64,000 bases of DNA from Malachius bipustulatus. Taxonomy: Eukaryota > Arthropoda > Insecta > Coleoptera > Melyridae. Shown here piece after piece: positions 1 through 17,203 of the stretch; position 1 is the stretch's first letter; each line of letters starts with the position of its first letter. The stretch lies in the NCBI GenBank assembly GCA_910589415.1, contig OU342636.1:41989735-42053734 (forward strand), read 5' to 3'. Under the pieces are notes generated by a model. The model was not told the origin of the DNA. It saw only the letters and a list, made by a program, of their open reading frames with translations, and did no database searches. Position numbers and translations under genes: made by a program.

Positions 1-670
1 CTTTTGGCAGCACAGAATGACACTCATTGGGGTCAGCCAAATATTCTACAACTGGGGGAAATCAGGAAATACTAATGTGGACCCAGGGAGGCCCAAGGAA
101 TCAGAGCATCTTTTCTAAATTTTTTAAACAAACTATTTCGATGTAAAATCGCATTGTCTACAAAAAAATTCCTATTGACTATACCTAAATTTGGGTTCGT
201 TTTCGAGATATAATTAAACAACTGAAAGGGGTGCTGTTTCACCCCCTATCTTCAATTTCCACCCTAATTTAATAGCACTACACGCTTTTTTTCCTTAATT
301 ACTGTTTGAAGGATACTCTTTTAATAGTTCCTTTCTATAAGACATTACTTTTCAAACACTTTTATTACCAATATTTTATGACATAATATCGTTAGTATTT
401 TGTCATGTAAAAAATGAAAAGAAAGTGAAATTATAAAGACAAGTCAGGAAATACAATAATACATGTACATGTAACAAACTCCTTGGTTCCTTCCAGGGAA
501 CTCTTTGCTGTGTTTCAAAGAATCACTACTAGTAAATTTGTTTTTAACAACTCAAAAAATTTGTGTAAACATAATAATTATAGTGGCTCGATTTTCTAAA
601 GTAATGACAATTTTAGTAATAATAATAATTATCTAATCTGTGGCATTATAAAAAGCTTCAAATGGCTCAC
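1..670. other. Part of a DRG2 intron; no C-terminal exon seen
   Basis: AT-rich sequence downstream, in gene sense, of the last visible DRG2 exon. I looked on the minus strand for the conserved C-terminal DRG2 sequence (tryptophan/leucine helix, TGS domain) and did not find it. I see no other gene here. Confidence 0.5.
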
Positions 671-3600
671 CTCACAACCACTGAATGTGGTTGTCTTGCT
701 ATCCTATCCACTTCCTCGATGGATATCTGATCTATCTTATTATATACATACAGACATGGCAGATACACCCTGTTGGCACATATCACATCTATCAGTTCAT
801 CGGCACCGCAATCTTCTCTGAAAAGGACCTCGGCATTGAAAATTTTATACTCGTGCAGGATCATCTGAACTAGTTTCTCGTCCACTTTAGTTAGTGGACA
901 GGTAGAGTTGAAAGACAGTCCGCCTCCCTTTTTCACTTTGAAGTAGATGTTAGGTTTACGTTTGTTTAGCCTGATTCCGACACTCTCCAGTTCTTTCTCT
1001 AGAAGATCTCTGTGAACGTCTTTCTTGGTGGCGTCCAGCATCATCAAGACGAGATCAGCTGTTCTTGCAACTGCGATTACTTGTCTTCCTAAAAGATCGC
1101 ACAAAGCTGGTTAATTTTTATACACATTTTGACATATTTTTTCCACAATCATATTATAACATACGGTACTATTTAGTGGTAATATACAAACTTTGAACCA
1201 AACATGAATTATTTTTCATGTAAGTTATCTCAAACAATACACAAAATAAGCATAAAGATCACTTGTAATAAAAAAATATTTTTATTACATTTTAATATAT
1301 CTACAGGCTGGTTGATTGTGGTTGACCACCACTTTATATCTTGGAATTTATTGATTCTGGAGCCTCAAAATAATTTTTTTTTTTTTGAAATAAGTCACCA
1401 CTAAAAACTCAAGTGTCCTAACGAAGTAACTGAAGTAAGTGTCAACTTCCAGAAGTGTCAATCTTAAAAATATTTTCATTGATTTTCTCATGGTCACTTA
1501 TGTAAAAAAAAATATTTTGAAGCTTTAGGACCAATAGTTCCCAAGATATAGCCCATAGCTAACCTTAGTGAACCACCCTGTATTATTTTTATTTCATACC
1601 CGGTGTAGCATCGTTCATAGGAAATCCCACGAAAATTTTATTACCCCCTAATATTATCTCCCAGATTAATTTTAGAGCGAAATTTTAGGCCCTTGTATGA
1701 TGGACTCAAGTGCAAAATATAAATAATTTTCATTTAGCGAATTAAAAGATATTTTGAAAAACGTTTTTTTTTTTCAAATTTGTAAAATTAAAATGCTGTC
1801 CTGATAGAGTAAAAGCCCCGAGCCGCCAGATCTTACTTATTTTCTGACTACCAAAATGTTCGGTACAGGGTAGTGTTAGTATGTACCATGAACGTACGCT
1901 TGTGCCGTGGACCAATTTACAGGTACCGTGTGTTAAAGGTACATAAAACATTTCTAACTTTCCTTAAATTCTGAGTGCTGATTTTTATATATGTTTAGTA
2001 GAAAAGTCTTAAAAGTTAATAATCAACACTACCAGACACTTACCGTCGACGTCGACGGTAATTTCTACCAGACGTTTTAAAGCTCGCAAAAACTTATATT
2101 CTCAGTTTTTTTTTTATATCTGATAATCAGGGAACCACTTCAATACCTCATGTCAACAGCTAGACCAATCCTAGGGGCCAAACATACCCCAAACACCATT
2201 ATTATTATGTCTAGGGGATGATTGGGATGTAATTATTATGACAAAAATTAGGGTATGATTATGCAATCAAAGCGAGGAAGAGAAAAACTGAATTTCGTGT
2301 GGGTGTTGGGTGGTTTATGGCGAGTCTAATGCCCGAATTGACAAAGCATTATGGCCCTGTAATATTTCTAAAATAATCAAATAAATGGGATGGAGATATG
2401 CAGTTTTTATGCGTTAGAGTGAGATGGGTATAAATAAAAAAATGCGAGCCCCTACCCCTTGTGAAAAAGCCGACATTTTTGTTTTTAGGGGATGAATGTG
2501 TTTTTTGCAGTTTTCGATGTTAATTAACTTTTATTTAATCGAAAAAAGTGTAATAACTTCACAGAGACAATAATTCTCCACAAATTTGCATTTATGTGAT
2601 TTTCCATATTTGCAATTATTAATCAACTGCAAGTAATTGAGAAAAATTCTCTACTAAACCCTTATGGAAATTGGCTCCTGGTTAATTTTGTTGTAACTTT
2701 GGGGATTGGTAGAACCTATTCGATGACAAGATTAGAAATCTCCGTGTGGACACCATTAAAAAAGTCGTGCTCTCGAGATATTCACCTCTGATGGATTTTT
2801 TTTACTTTATATTTACTAATTTTTATACATATTTTATAAATACTATTTTTAAATATTAGTTCGATTATTTGTTAAGATTTAAAAGCCCCTTCTGTTGCTA
2901 TAGTTACATTTTAAATCTGTTGAACCATTTTCAAGAAAAATGGGAAAACGCTTTAAATTTGTATTTCCAATTTAGTAATAGGCTTGCCTGTGACTTAAAA
3001 CTTCTCATTTTTTACGTTTCTGTTTGTTGAGATTTTGAATTATTGTTAAGGGTAACGCAATTACGAAAATTGCAACACAAAAATCACCTTTTCTAATTTT
3101 TCTTGATATCTTGAAAGCGTTTCAATCTTTACAAATGATTTAAATTAATGAATGAATGAAATCAAAAAATCGACCTGGTTTTTAATTTTCTCAAAAAATT
3201 GGTCTTTCCCTTTAAGTGAATTTCCAATAAAATCAATTGTTATAAAATAAAATAATTGAAAATTGAACAATATTTTCACTGCTGCCATATATTTTTTGTT
3301 AAATTATTGTTATATCCATACCTCTGCCTTTTCCTTGAGCAGCACCTTCGATTATACCGGGCAAGTCAAGTAATTGAATATTTGCCCCGTTATACTCTAT
3401 TACTCCAGGGATACATGTCAAAGTGGTGAACTCATATGATGCTGCTTCACTTGCCGTTTTTGTTAAGGTGGATAATAAAGTAGACTGAAAAAAGAATTAA
3501 TATAGATAAAAATTAAACTTGTTGCTTTTTTGATTACTAAACAGATGTAAGCCAGAATGTATTCTGGCTTCAGTTTTCTCTATTCGACACACTCCTCTCC

Positions 3601-4553
3601 TGGTGTGTTCTTAGATGATAATATGGTAGACGGAAGAATTAAAATTACAACGAAACCTCGATGTCACTGTCTTCACCAGACCCTCTCAGGTTGTGTTGGT
3701 CAGAGAACTTTATTGAAGACGACTTACTAAATACTAACACACCGCATTTCCAACATTGAAGAATAAAAACTGCATTATCTGTGGTAACATAAAAAAATTT
3801 CCCGGTTTGAAACAGATTTCTCCAGCAGCCAAAAGCAACCATAAATTCTGGTTGTCACTAGGTTATTAATAGTAGGTAGTATGTCAGTTTGACAATCACC
3901 TTACTTCTTGGCTGCATTATGTTAATGAACCAGACAATCCTTCGGTCAGTTAACAAAGGGTATAATACCATCCTCCTATTGGTCTTCCAAAGAGATAAGA
4001 TTTCTGTGCAACATGTGGCTAGATTAGTCGTGTGTGATGATAATTTCACTCGCAATAATTCAGCTTACATAGTATTGCTTGGATAACTTTGGAATTACTG
4101 CGACCGACGATACATTGCAATGTGTGTAAAATGTAAATGCTCTAAGGTTCACACCAGGTGACAGAAATCTACGCTACCTACACCACTGAAGTTTGTATTC
4201 AAAATATATCGCAAATCGAAGTCTGTATCTAAGTGTGTACTTTAATACTTTATCAAATATTTACCTTTCCAACAGAGGGAAATCCAATAAGAGCCACTCT
4301 TGCATCTCCACTTTTTAAAACATCAAAGCCTTCACCTTTTTCTGATTTTTTAGAAGGTTCCAGTAATTGTGACCTATATTTTGCTAGTTTTGCTTTCAGG
4401 AGTCCCAAATGATATTCCGTAGCTGGAATTCAACAGAAAAATTAGGCTACATTCTCGGAATTAAGAATGCATTAGCATGCATGTGTTACCTTTATTTTTT
4501 TGTGTTCTCGAGATTTCTTTTTCTATTTCAGATATTTTTTCTAATATGCCCAT
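671..4553 (-). CDS. DRG2: DRG2, developmentally regulated GTP-binding protein 2 (3' end off window)
   Basis: Four coding exons on the minus strand: 4553-4490, 4422-4265, 3484-3322 and 1088-671, all with GT-AG borders and consistent phase. They encode about 267 residues of a roughly 364-residue family protein. The start [13 protein letters not shown] and the later [17 protein letters not shown] match DRG2 rather than DRG1. The P-loop GFPSVGKS is at residues 68-75, split by an intron after K74. The G3 motif DLPG is at 114-117 and the G4 motif NKID at 245-248. The last visible exon stops in phase 2 at a GTGAGC donor after HSVVV, so the TGS-domain exon(s) must lie left of base 1. DRG GTPases bind DFRP/RWDD partners and act on translating ribosomes (family knowledge). 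The 2.2 kb third intron holds repeats and a perfect palindrome. Confidence 0.93.
2040..2061. repeat. Perfect 22-bp palindrome with nested GTCGAC sites
   Basis: Each 11-bp half, TTACCGTCGAC, is followed directly by its exact reverse complement. It sits in DRG2 intron 3, in otherwise AT-rich DNA. It may be a protein-binding palindrome or a relic of repeat ends; nothing around it decides. Confidence 0.7.
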
Positions 4554-4843
4554 TTTCAAGGAATTCTTGACCTAAATGTAATAGTCCAAAGGATTGATGA
4601 ATGTTGGTTTGCAGTTGCGATTTATATTATACGAATTTCTTGTTTTTACTCAACCAACGAGCACTTCTATGCTTTTTCAACATCAATACGTACTTATAAC
4701 TAACTTTTTGGCTTCTCACTTCTCCGAAAACACAAAATCAGCCCAAACCAAAATACGGCCAAAATTCTACACTTCAGAAATTGCTACCTAACCTTACTTT
4801 CTTCTTCATCTTCTTTCTTATCATAAGGTTTCCTGGTCTCGCT

Positions 4844-5864
4844 CACGATACACATACACGGTATGTCTATTATTCTGGTCACTACTGCGCAATGACGTCA
4901 TGCGGCTGGATTTTTACTCATAGCATTATTACTCGCAACGAGATTGTTTATAGATATCATAAGATTCAATAAATGTCAAATTTGATTGCTTTTTTCCTTC
5001 TTGCTTCTGTTTTACTTTGTGGTAGATCTATATAATATGTTATGTGGTAGATTGTTATAAATATTATTACGTTTTATTGTTTGTGTTTAAAGTGTTATTA
5101 CATGACATGGATGTGTCCTATTTAAAAATAACTAGGTATATATACCTATATGGGACCTCGGAAACGATAAGAGATACAGAGTCAAATAAATTAGAGAAAA
5201 GTTGCACAATTTCATGCTTATTAAGAATCTAAAGCAAAATTTATGAAAAATTCAGACGCTACTAAAATATCCTAAAAAACATGGAAAATCGAGATTTCTT
5301 ATTTAATGGAAGAAATTATATTGTTTTTTCATGTCATTCGGTATTTAAAAAATCAAGGAAACCAAAAACCTATCACATTATACAAAAAAATTAAAAATTT
5401 ATTTCCTTTTTTTCGAAAAAAAAACCTTTCTTTAAGCGAAAGACATAACTAACCATAAGGCAAGCAATGTGACGGAATATTATTGCCACATCATAATGAC
5501 GCCATTCTGTGAAAACACTTTAATTTTTTTTTCGAAAAAATATGATTGAAATTTTTGCATTTTTTAAAAATGTTATTGATTTTTGGTTTCCGTGATTTTT
5601 TGTACCAAACGACATAAAAAACAATATAGCGGCTTTAAGAAAAACAAAAGTTAGCTATGAAAACTCTGGGACTCTGGGATTTAGTTGACCGTGAACATTT
5701 TTAAATCATCAAATGGATAGCTGTTGACGACTTATGCAAGCCTACCAAAAATTATTTATTTATTTCTCACAATAAAAAAGATATGAGAGCAATCTCATGT
5801 GTAGTCTTCCATTCAACCGCTTGACGTCAGAAGACCGGAGCGCAGCCTGCGCCACAGTGTATCG
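4844..5864. mobile_element. Non-autonomous DNA transposon, copy A (short CACGATACAC termini)
   Basis: About 1 kb between DRG2 and chibby. It matches the sequence at 51278-53060 in inverted orientation once the 915-bp insertion in that copy is set aside. Shared landmarks are GCGCAATGACGTCATGCGG near one end and CTTCTGACGTCA beside a GC-rich stretch near the other. The ends read CACGATACAC and, inverted, GTGTATCG. There is no coding capacity. It occupies the shared upstream region of two divergent genes, so it may carry or disturb promoter sequence (inference). Confidence 0.7.
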
Positions 5865-6183
5865 CTGTACATTTATTAAGATCTTCTTATTTAGTTAAAT
5901 GGTTGAAGGAGAAAACGTCTTTTCTCCCACCTTTTTTATAGGGGAGTATGGTTTCACATGCGCCAGCGCATCATTGGTTCAAATTGCCATAGTAACAAGA
6001 ATCATAACAAAATAAAGTACGACTTTATTTTTATTATAGAGCTTACAATAATAATAGTGGAATATAATAATTCTATTAACTTAAGTTGAGATAGAGATAA
6101 GTATTATAGGTATATACCTAACAAAATAAAAATTTTTAGTCTGTTATATAACTTCATAACTTCATTTACGCTGTCCAAATAAT

Positions 6184-7313
6184 ATGCCTTTATTTGGTAA
6201 TAAGTTTTCCCTGAAAAAGACCCCTGCTCGAAAAAATGCATTAAATTTTGGATCAACAAAAGATCCCGATAATTTAATTTTAGAAAATCAAAGGGTTTCT
6301 CTGAAGCTGGATGATCAACAATTGTTATTTCAAGCAGGACAATGGATATGTGGTAAGACAAAATTGACTTTTCGTATTGATAGTACTGTATAGGTATACA
6401 AAACATGCTTTAGATAACAACTATAGGTAGGTATATAACATATACCACCTGTTTTACTAATAAAGTTCAGATGACTTTCACTTTGCTCATATTCTACTAA
6501 CCGTTCCACCCCCATAATATAATAAAAATAAAATAATAGATTTTTCATGATTTTGAATGTGTTCAAATGTTGAAATGTAAATTAATTTTATTATTTTTTG
6601 TAAATCAAGATAATCCCATTAAAAAAATACGAAATTTCCTATAAAAATCAATATTCGGATGCGATTATCTTTTAAACGAAAGTTAGGCGACCTATAAAGA
6701 GTAGTAAGAGTACCATTTTTATCTTGTATGATATTGTATGTGTGTGTGAACTATTCCTGAAGTATGAACTCCGCCTGAAGTGTGAATCGTAAAAAACCCA
6801 TGGACTACGCCAATTAATTAACATAATCCATCAGTAATTTTAGTATTGCACTTTTTGTCCCATAAAACCACCAATTTCTAAAGATTTATATAGTTTTTTG
6901 CCTTATTAATTTTTTTTTTTTTTTGTAACATATTCTGTGAAAAAATGTTCTCTTTTTAGAACATTAGATAAAACAATAATATACGTATACCTATAATAAT
7001 TTAACTATTTTTGTAATTAATTAGTAATAATGTGACAATTTATTTATTTCAAGAATCTGGCCAGAACACAAACATTTATAAGTCAAATAAAAGTTTACGA
7101 AAGAAAATAGAAGAACTACAGGAAGAAAATAATATGTTACACTTGAAATATGAAGTAATATTGAATATGGTGAGATTTTATTATTTTGTGTTTATAATTT
7201 CTTTTTTTTTTGTTAATTAATGATTGTATGCATTTTAGCTAATCGAAGCAGATGCGGAGAAGCTTGATTATCAAATGGGATTTGAAAAAATGGGAAGAGA
7301 TCGAAAGCAATAA
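6184..7313 (+). CDS. cby: Chibby homologue (Wnt/beta-catenin antagonist, ciliary base protein)
   Basis: Three exons, 6184-6352, 7054-7169 and 7239-7313, join in phase to give 119 residues (vertebrate Chibby1 about 126). The N-terminus MPLFGNKFSLKKTPARK is the Chibby signature, and GQWI follows at about residues 52-55. Exon 2 supplies the C-terminal coiled coil, with heptad-like SLRKKIEELQEENNMLHLK. The protein ends RKQ before TAA at 7311-7313. In animals Chibby binds the C-terminus of beta-catenin and sits at the ciliary transition zone/basal body (family knowledge). It is divergent from DRG2, with a transposon between. Possible poly(A) signals follow near 7325 and 7371. Confidence 0.9.
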
Positions 7314-8293
7314 TATCTACTTATAAATAAATAGCATCTCGTTATTTTTTTGTGTTTTTTGATGCGAGAGAAATAAAAAAAATTAATTTTCAATGCCTTC
7401 TTGTAATATTTTTAATTTAAATTAAATATGATTGTGTTTACTGTTTTTATTATTTTTTGTGTTATTAAATAGGAAAAAAGTTCCGGAAAAAAAACTTTTG
7501 GGGGTAGCATGATTCACACCCTTGCAGAGAACAAGGGTGAATAAAATTATGTAATTATGGAGGCTTCCTGGTAGTAGTATTCGAATACCTAGCCGTCTTA
7601 TTTTCTTTATATTATTGATAAAAACAACACCAAATGTCCACAAGTTGAGATAGCAACTTTTTAGTTTCATTCAATTTTTCATTTTGTAACATATAGCAAC
7701 GTATCAAAATAATAAAAATGATCTTATTTTATCACAGTGCATTTTTTGAAAAACTGCATTAAAAAAAAAAAACGTTATGCAAGGTACCAATTTCTTTATG
7801 TCATGATTTGAACGGTAAGGAGATCTCTTGGAAAACGTGAAAAAAATTGCAGTTGTCATTAAAAAAAAGGGATGACGTCATAATTGACAAGTAAAATTAA
7901 TAATTATTATTATTATGAATATTGTTCCAAACTTTATCACCACGTTGTATAATGCGCATGCGGTCATGGATTTAGTATACAAGTTAACTTCACGTAATCA
8001 TGGACTTACCTACCTTGTTCTTGTTACTCTATGATTATAGAATCTTCTTTTTAGGTCATTTAAAAGTCATGTCAGTAGTCTTTTTTTTAAAGAAAAACTG
8101 AAAAACTTAAAATAAATAAAAAAATGGAAATTTTTTGACTTTTTGTTTTGGTTCATTTCTTAATTCTTACACATCTTATAAAGAATTGAAATAAGAAAGG
8201 TTATTGTGGTGTACTATAATGCACACAGAAAACTTACAAACAAATTGCCTGTGAGTGAATAGATTTATATAACCAATATCTCTGATAACAATC
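7314..8293. other. Intergenic DNA between chibby and MLX
   Basis: AT-rich, with no gene recognised. It has two AATAAA-like sites just after chibby and a short imperfect stem around 7511-7540 (TCACACCCTTG and CAAGGGTGA). The last 150 bases would contain the MLX promoter and leader, but I see no clear TATA or initiator. Confidence 0.4.
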
Positions 8294-8962
8294 ATGTCGC
8301 GAGATTATTACTCGAAACGGACTATTTCGGAAAGTGGAAGTCAGCAGTCTCTACCAGGAAGTTTGGGATCTTCTCTGCACAATTCCGAGGATGAGGAGGA
8401 CCCTGAAAATAAATCCTCTACGGTAAGCTATAAGGAGAGACGGCGCGAAGCTCATACTCAAGCTGAACAAAAACGAAGAGATGCCATTAAGAAAGGCTAC
8501 GATACTTTACAAAAAATAGTGCCCACTTGCCAACAGACGGATGTATCTGGTTATAAACTGAGCAAAGCGACGGTACTGCAAAAATCCATCGACTACATCC
8601 AGTATTTACAACAACAGCGCAAGAAACAAGAAGATGAACGAAATAAGCTCAGGAAAGAAGTCGTAGCCCTGAAAATAATGTATGCCAATTATGAACAAAT
8701 CGTCAAAGCTCAACAAAATCAGCCAGGCTACACAGAAACTAGGATTTCTGACGAAGTGAAGTTTTCAGTTTTACAAGCCATAATGGATCACTTATTTCAA
8801 ACATTCTGCAATGTTTCGGTCAATAATTTCACAGAATTATCTGCTGGTGTATGCAGTTGGTTGGAGGAGTACTGTAAACCACAGACATTGAAAAATTCTG
8901 TGCTCCGTGTCTTGCAAATGCACAATAATCACATGAAGTCTTCCACATCATGTTCCATATGA
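8294..8962 (+). CDS. bigmax: MLX / bigmax bHLH-leucine zipper transcription factor
   Basis: Uninterrupted 222-residue ORF. An acidic, serine-rich N-terminus leads into a basic region (EAHTQAEQKRRDAIKKGYD, residues 52-70). The E-box contact residues of the family, H54, E58 and R62, are present. Helix-loop-helix and zipper follow (KLSKATVLQKSIDYIQYLQQQ, then a coiled segment to about residue 140). The C-terminal MLX dimerisation/cytoplasmic-localisation domain is recognisable by VKFSVLQAIMDHLFQTF and LSAGVCSWLEEYCKPQTL. MLX pairs with Mondo/ChREBP and MAD proteins at carbohydrate-response E-boxes to drive sugar-responsive transcription (family knowledge). The coding region has no intron. Confidence 0.95.
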   Translation: MSRDYYSKRTISESGSQQSLPGSLGSSLHNSEDEEDPENKSSTVSYKERRREAHTQAEQKRRDAIKKGYDTLQKIVPTCQQTDVSGYKLSKATVLQKSIDYIQYLQQQRKKQEDERNKLRKEVVALKIMYANYEQIVKAQQNQPGYTETRISDEVKFSVLQAIMDHLFQTFCNVSVNNFTELSAGVCSWLEEYCKPQTLKNSVLRVLQMHNNHMKSSTSCSI

Positions 8963-9097
8963 TTTCTTGGATCCAAATTGAAATTTATTGTATATAATAT
9001 TATTATAACAAAGTCAACTACCTACTTGGTATGCTGTAGAAGTATAGGAACTGATTTCAAGTTGTAAGATTATCAGAATGTTTTAATAATTATTAGT

Positions 9098-9755
9098 CCT
9101 GTTCCCTAACTCAAATCGAGTAGAGATCGAGGAAGACCGACTCGACGTTACAGATGTCGACCGGTTTGGTATTCCCTAACATAATAGAAATCGAGTTGGT
9201 AAGCAAAAACCAAAGCCACGCGATTGAAATCCACTTGATAGCCAAAAGGTTGTGGACGTCAACCCGGAGAGATCGAGGTTGATGTTTGCGGAATAATAAT
9301 ACATAAATTCTTCACATTTTATTTTAATTTAACACAACTTGAACCTCGTGTTGTTAATACAGAACATACATAACGGAAAACAGTACTAGCGCTTAAGTTT
9401 CTACTCAGTGAAGTTGGCAACAGGAGTGGCTAAACATCCGGCTCCTGTACGATGATAATTTAATTACATAATCTATTATTTCTTGAATGACAATGAAATG
9501 CCACTTCATGAAGTCACGTGAGAACATTTGCATGTAAAAATAAAAACTCCTAGCAACGTTAAATGGGCAGTTCTTGTAATCCAAGATGAGTTTTCACAAC
9601 AGCGTGATAGGATTGATCTTTCCCTGTTGTGTGGAAAAATAAAAATACGAATTTAATTTCACACACGAATTTATTTCACCTTTTACCATTGAAAGTGGAT
9701 GCACAATTTTCATTAACGAAATCTACTCGATTTGACGCCAGAGTTCGGGAACAGG
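9098..9755. mobile_element. Non-autonomous DNA transposon with imperfect TIRs (CCTGTTCCC ... GGGAACAGG)
   Basis: The left end CCTGTTCCCTAACTC, followed by AAATCGAGTAGA, is mirrored at the right by TCTACTCGATTT then GAGTTCGGGAACAGG. The 658-bp interior has no credible coding sequence. I could not see a target-site duplication, so the superfamily is open. Confidence 0.65.
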
Positions 9756-9831
9756 CTTGAATGTTGAATTAGGTATAGTTTACTTGCCGGGTGGCATTGT
9801 ACTGTTAGGGGACGGAACAGCTCCCCTAGTT

Positions 9832-9868
9832 GGGAGGGAGGGAGGGGGGGGGGGGGGGGGGGGGGAGA
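9832..9868 (+). repeat. G-tract with 22 consecutive Gs
   Basis: GGGAGGGAGGGA is followed by an unbroken run of 22 Gs at 9844-9865 and then GAGAGA. It is conspicuous in an AT-rich genome and could form a G-quadruplex on the plus strand. It may also be a length-unstable or assembly-sensitive site. Confidence 0.85.
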
Positions 9869-9869
9869 G

Positions 9870-12800
9870 AGAACCTTTTGGTGGAAATAAAACACAGCTA
9901 ATGAGGCAGTCCATAATATATCCAGTGGAAATGTTTGCTGTTCATTGACATAAGAGTGGAAGGAACTATTTTTTTGTTATATTTTTAATTCAACAAAAAG
10001 CAACTTATTTGAAAAAAAATTTGTCTCTTCAATCTAAGTCTGGAAATACCTCCGGCGTTCCTGTGCAGTTCTGCATATTATTATAAGTCCATGAAATCTG
10101 ATAAAACTCCCGGTTTCTTAGTCCAGTGTGAAAGGCTTCATAAGAAACATAAAGAAATAAGGAAAATTATCAGCTGACAGTTTTTACAACAACCGGCTGG
10201 CAAGGAAACCTTTCTGTAAAGTTACTCAAAGTTATATTCCTTCAGATAATCGAGCTTTTACTGTAGTTATAAGTGCCTTAGTTTTATAGTTTAGCCGAAA
10301 AAGTTTCGGTAAACAAATTTAGAATCGTTAATTACTAATCTAATTATTATAAAATACCTGTTTATTCCCTTTTGCTCTGAATAATAATTGTATATTCAGT
10401 TAGTGGTGTTTATAAGACCCTCTCTCAGATTCTGTTTAGATTCTTTAGTACCTAACACTAACACTATGCATGATTATACTTACTTTTTCATAAATTTTAT
10501 TAATCTGATGCTGTTAAAATAACATTTAGAATATTGAATATACCCTATGTTACAGTATACCTAAGTAGTATAGTTTTATAATTGTATAATTAAATGAGTG
10601 ATATAGGTTTATAGGGTTAAAAATTTGGAAAGTGAACTAGAGTAAGAATAGAAGCTATTATACTTGCAGATGGTTGTACATAAAATATATTTTGGGTACA
10701 CTGTTGCATTATTCTTGACTAACCTTTTCTTTTTTAAACTCTTTCTTGAAGATGAAAAAATGTTAAAGATTTTTTACTAAAAGTACTAAAACACAAACTC
10801 AATACCTATAATCCAGGATAATACAGGGTGTTGAAAAACTCGTGGAAAAAATCAACAACATATTATGGTACGGTGTTGTGGGATTTCAAAAATCAAAACA
10901 AAAAAATTCTATCTTCATTTGTTTTCAAGATATCGCAATCATTTCTTTTTAAAGTATGGCAACATTGCATTGAATTTTCAGGTAAGAGAATACAGTCTGC
11001 CTCTTTTTAATATTCGTATTCTATTGTTGCAGTTACACCTATTTGTCAAAATTAAGCTGTCCTGAAAATTTGAAACTGATTTCTATTTCTGCAACACATT
11101 TTAGAAATGTTTTTTCTTAATAATATTATAAGCATTAAATTTCCATAAATTAATGAATTTATTTAAAATATTACCTAACAACTTTATGATGATGGATTAC
11201 TTAGTGATTGTCAAACTAATAAGTCAAATTGTGGTGATAATATTGCAACTGTCATTCACAAACCAAAACCACAGACAATGAGAAAGCAAAATCATTGAAA
11301 ACTATTGCTGAAATCAACTTTCCCAACTTACTGGTGCCAATGCGTTGCTAGTTGTAAATTTTATCTCACCTCTCTTTTTTATACAGGTGTCCTAAGACTC
11401 AACATCATCTCTTGAAGGGATGATAGGCGACCAGAATATCATAACATGATCTTAGTAAAAAATTATTTCTTTTAGAGATAATGGTACAAGTACTTTAACG
11501 AATTGTGTGAAAATCGATACTTTGGATCAGTTTTTTGAGTGCCGCAGACAAAATTTAATATTTTACATTCTTAATTTTGTTATGTAATGCTACTTAGACC
11601 TGTTATTGATCAAGTGCCGAAGGAATATTCTGGTGTCATACTATACCTTTAGGGAAATTCAAAGACTTTATATGTTTATAAAAACTAGTTCATTTATGAA
11701 TCAATAAATTCTCTCTAGATATATCTTTTTAAATATCTTTCTATTAATAATTTGCAAAAGGCTCTTTCACCTTTAATTTACTTATAAAAATATTCAGAGT
11801 TATAGGATTTGTAAAATCTGTGGTACCTCTTCTTCTGAATAATAGAAGCCTTGAGCTGCATAGAAAACCAACGTGGGAAAGACTTGGGTTCAATTTGAAA
11901 TGTAGGAACAATCAATTAATTGTTGGAACATCATTTCAAGACCATTATACACTTTCATTTAAAGTTATCCACAGTAATATTATGAGAAGTCTGAAAAGTG
12001 GCAGATATTTCATTAAAATTCGATCTCCTAAAATCGTTAACAACCTCACCGCCCGTGCTACACCGAAATATAGAACCCTACAAAAAGTGGATAATGAAAA
12101 TTATCCACTTAGCTTATGCACTTTACACCAATCGGACAGAATACATGATGACCTGTAGCTGTAGCAGAAGAATAACCGTTGTTGTTCACCCAAGAGTAGC
12201 CAGGAACATTGAAGTCAACAAGCAAACATCTGTTTGTTTATGTTCCTCAGTGTCTTCATGTATTAAACTCAATGTAGATTGTAAACCGCTTACAAGTTGT
12301 AAATAACGTTCAGAGATTGTATCGGTGGCAAATAGCAGAAGTCAGCAATAATATAACACATGCAAAAAATTGTGCAGATGTTTTATTTCTACCAAGTGAG
12401 AAAGAAACACTATGTTAGTATGTTGCCTAAAAAAAAGGTTTATAAAAATATATTTTTTTATTATTTTTGAAATACAGGGTTTAGGAAAAAGACCTCCCCG
12501 TTTTTGAAAGGTGATTGGTTGAGTTGAGACAGGAGTAGACAGGTGGGGAGGGTCTTTCTTGAAAGCGGTAGATATGGGTTGGGTTAGAAAGCATCGAGCG
12601 TTTGTTGATAATTATATTATCCCCGTGGGACTTCTTTTTGTTACACAGGGTGTATTTTGTTTTCTATATTAACCTTTTGACTGCAATAGTTTATTTTAAC
12701 AAAAAAACTGAACCATCAGTAACTTTCCCTGAATTTTGTTCTCGTCCCAAATTCAGTCCTGAAATGTTGTGATAATAATCTTCATTTTGAGACCTTTTCA

Positions 12801-13048
12801 ATTATATGTATCATAAGATCATACTTTCAATAAAAGAATCTAAGATGCGCCCTGCCTCCATATTGATTTTGACAACAATTATTGAAAAGATATAGTATTT
12901 ACCTATACAACAATGGATAGACTTTCAATTATTTATGTATAAAATGGCTCAAAAATATCATAAATTTCCGCACTGTATACATTAATTCAATAATGGTTAA
13001 AAAGATTGATACTTCAAAATTTGAGTAAAAATGAAACAAAAACCAGAG
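9870..13048. other. Intergenic DNA between MLX and ribokinase
   Basis: No gene recognised over about 3.2 kb. There are TACAGGGTG-type repeat ends near 10822 and 12645. A loose inverted pair, GACCTCCCC near 12499 and GGGGAGGGTC near 12544, suggests a small foldback element. The longest open frames (11820-12158, 11998-12306) resemble nothing I know. Confidence 0.4.

Positions 13049-17203
<4,155 letters not shown>

Noticed and set aside
1..670. Missing DRG2 C-terminal exon
   Set aside because: Both strands were read for the conserved C-terminal segment and nothing matched; it is presumed to lie outside the window.
9713..9948. Overlapping ORFs over the poly-G tract, one proline-rich
   Set aside because: They exist only because the homopolymer encodes Gly or Pro runs; no start context or homology.
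11820..12306. Two overlapping ORFs of about 100 codons
   Set aside because: No recognisable motif, no splice context and composition like the surrounding intergenic DNA.
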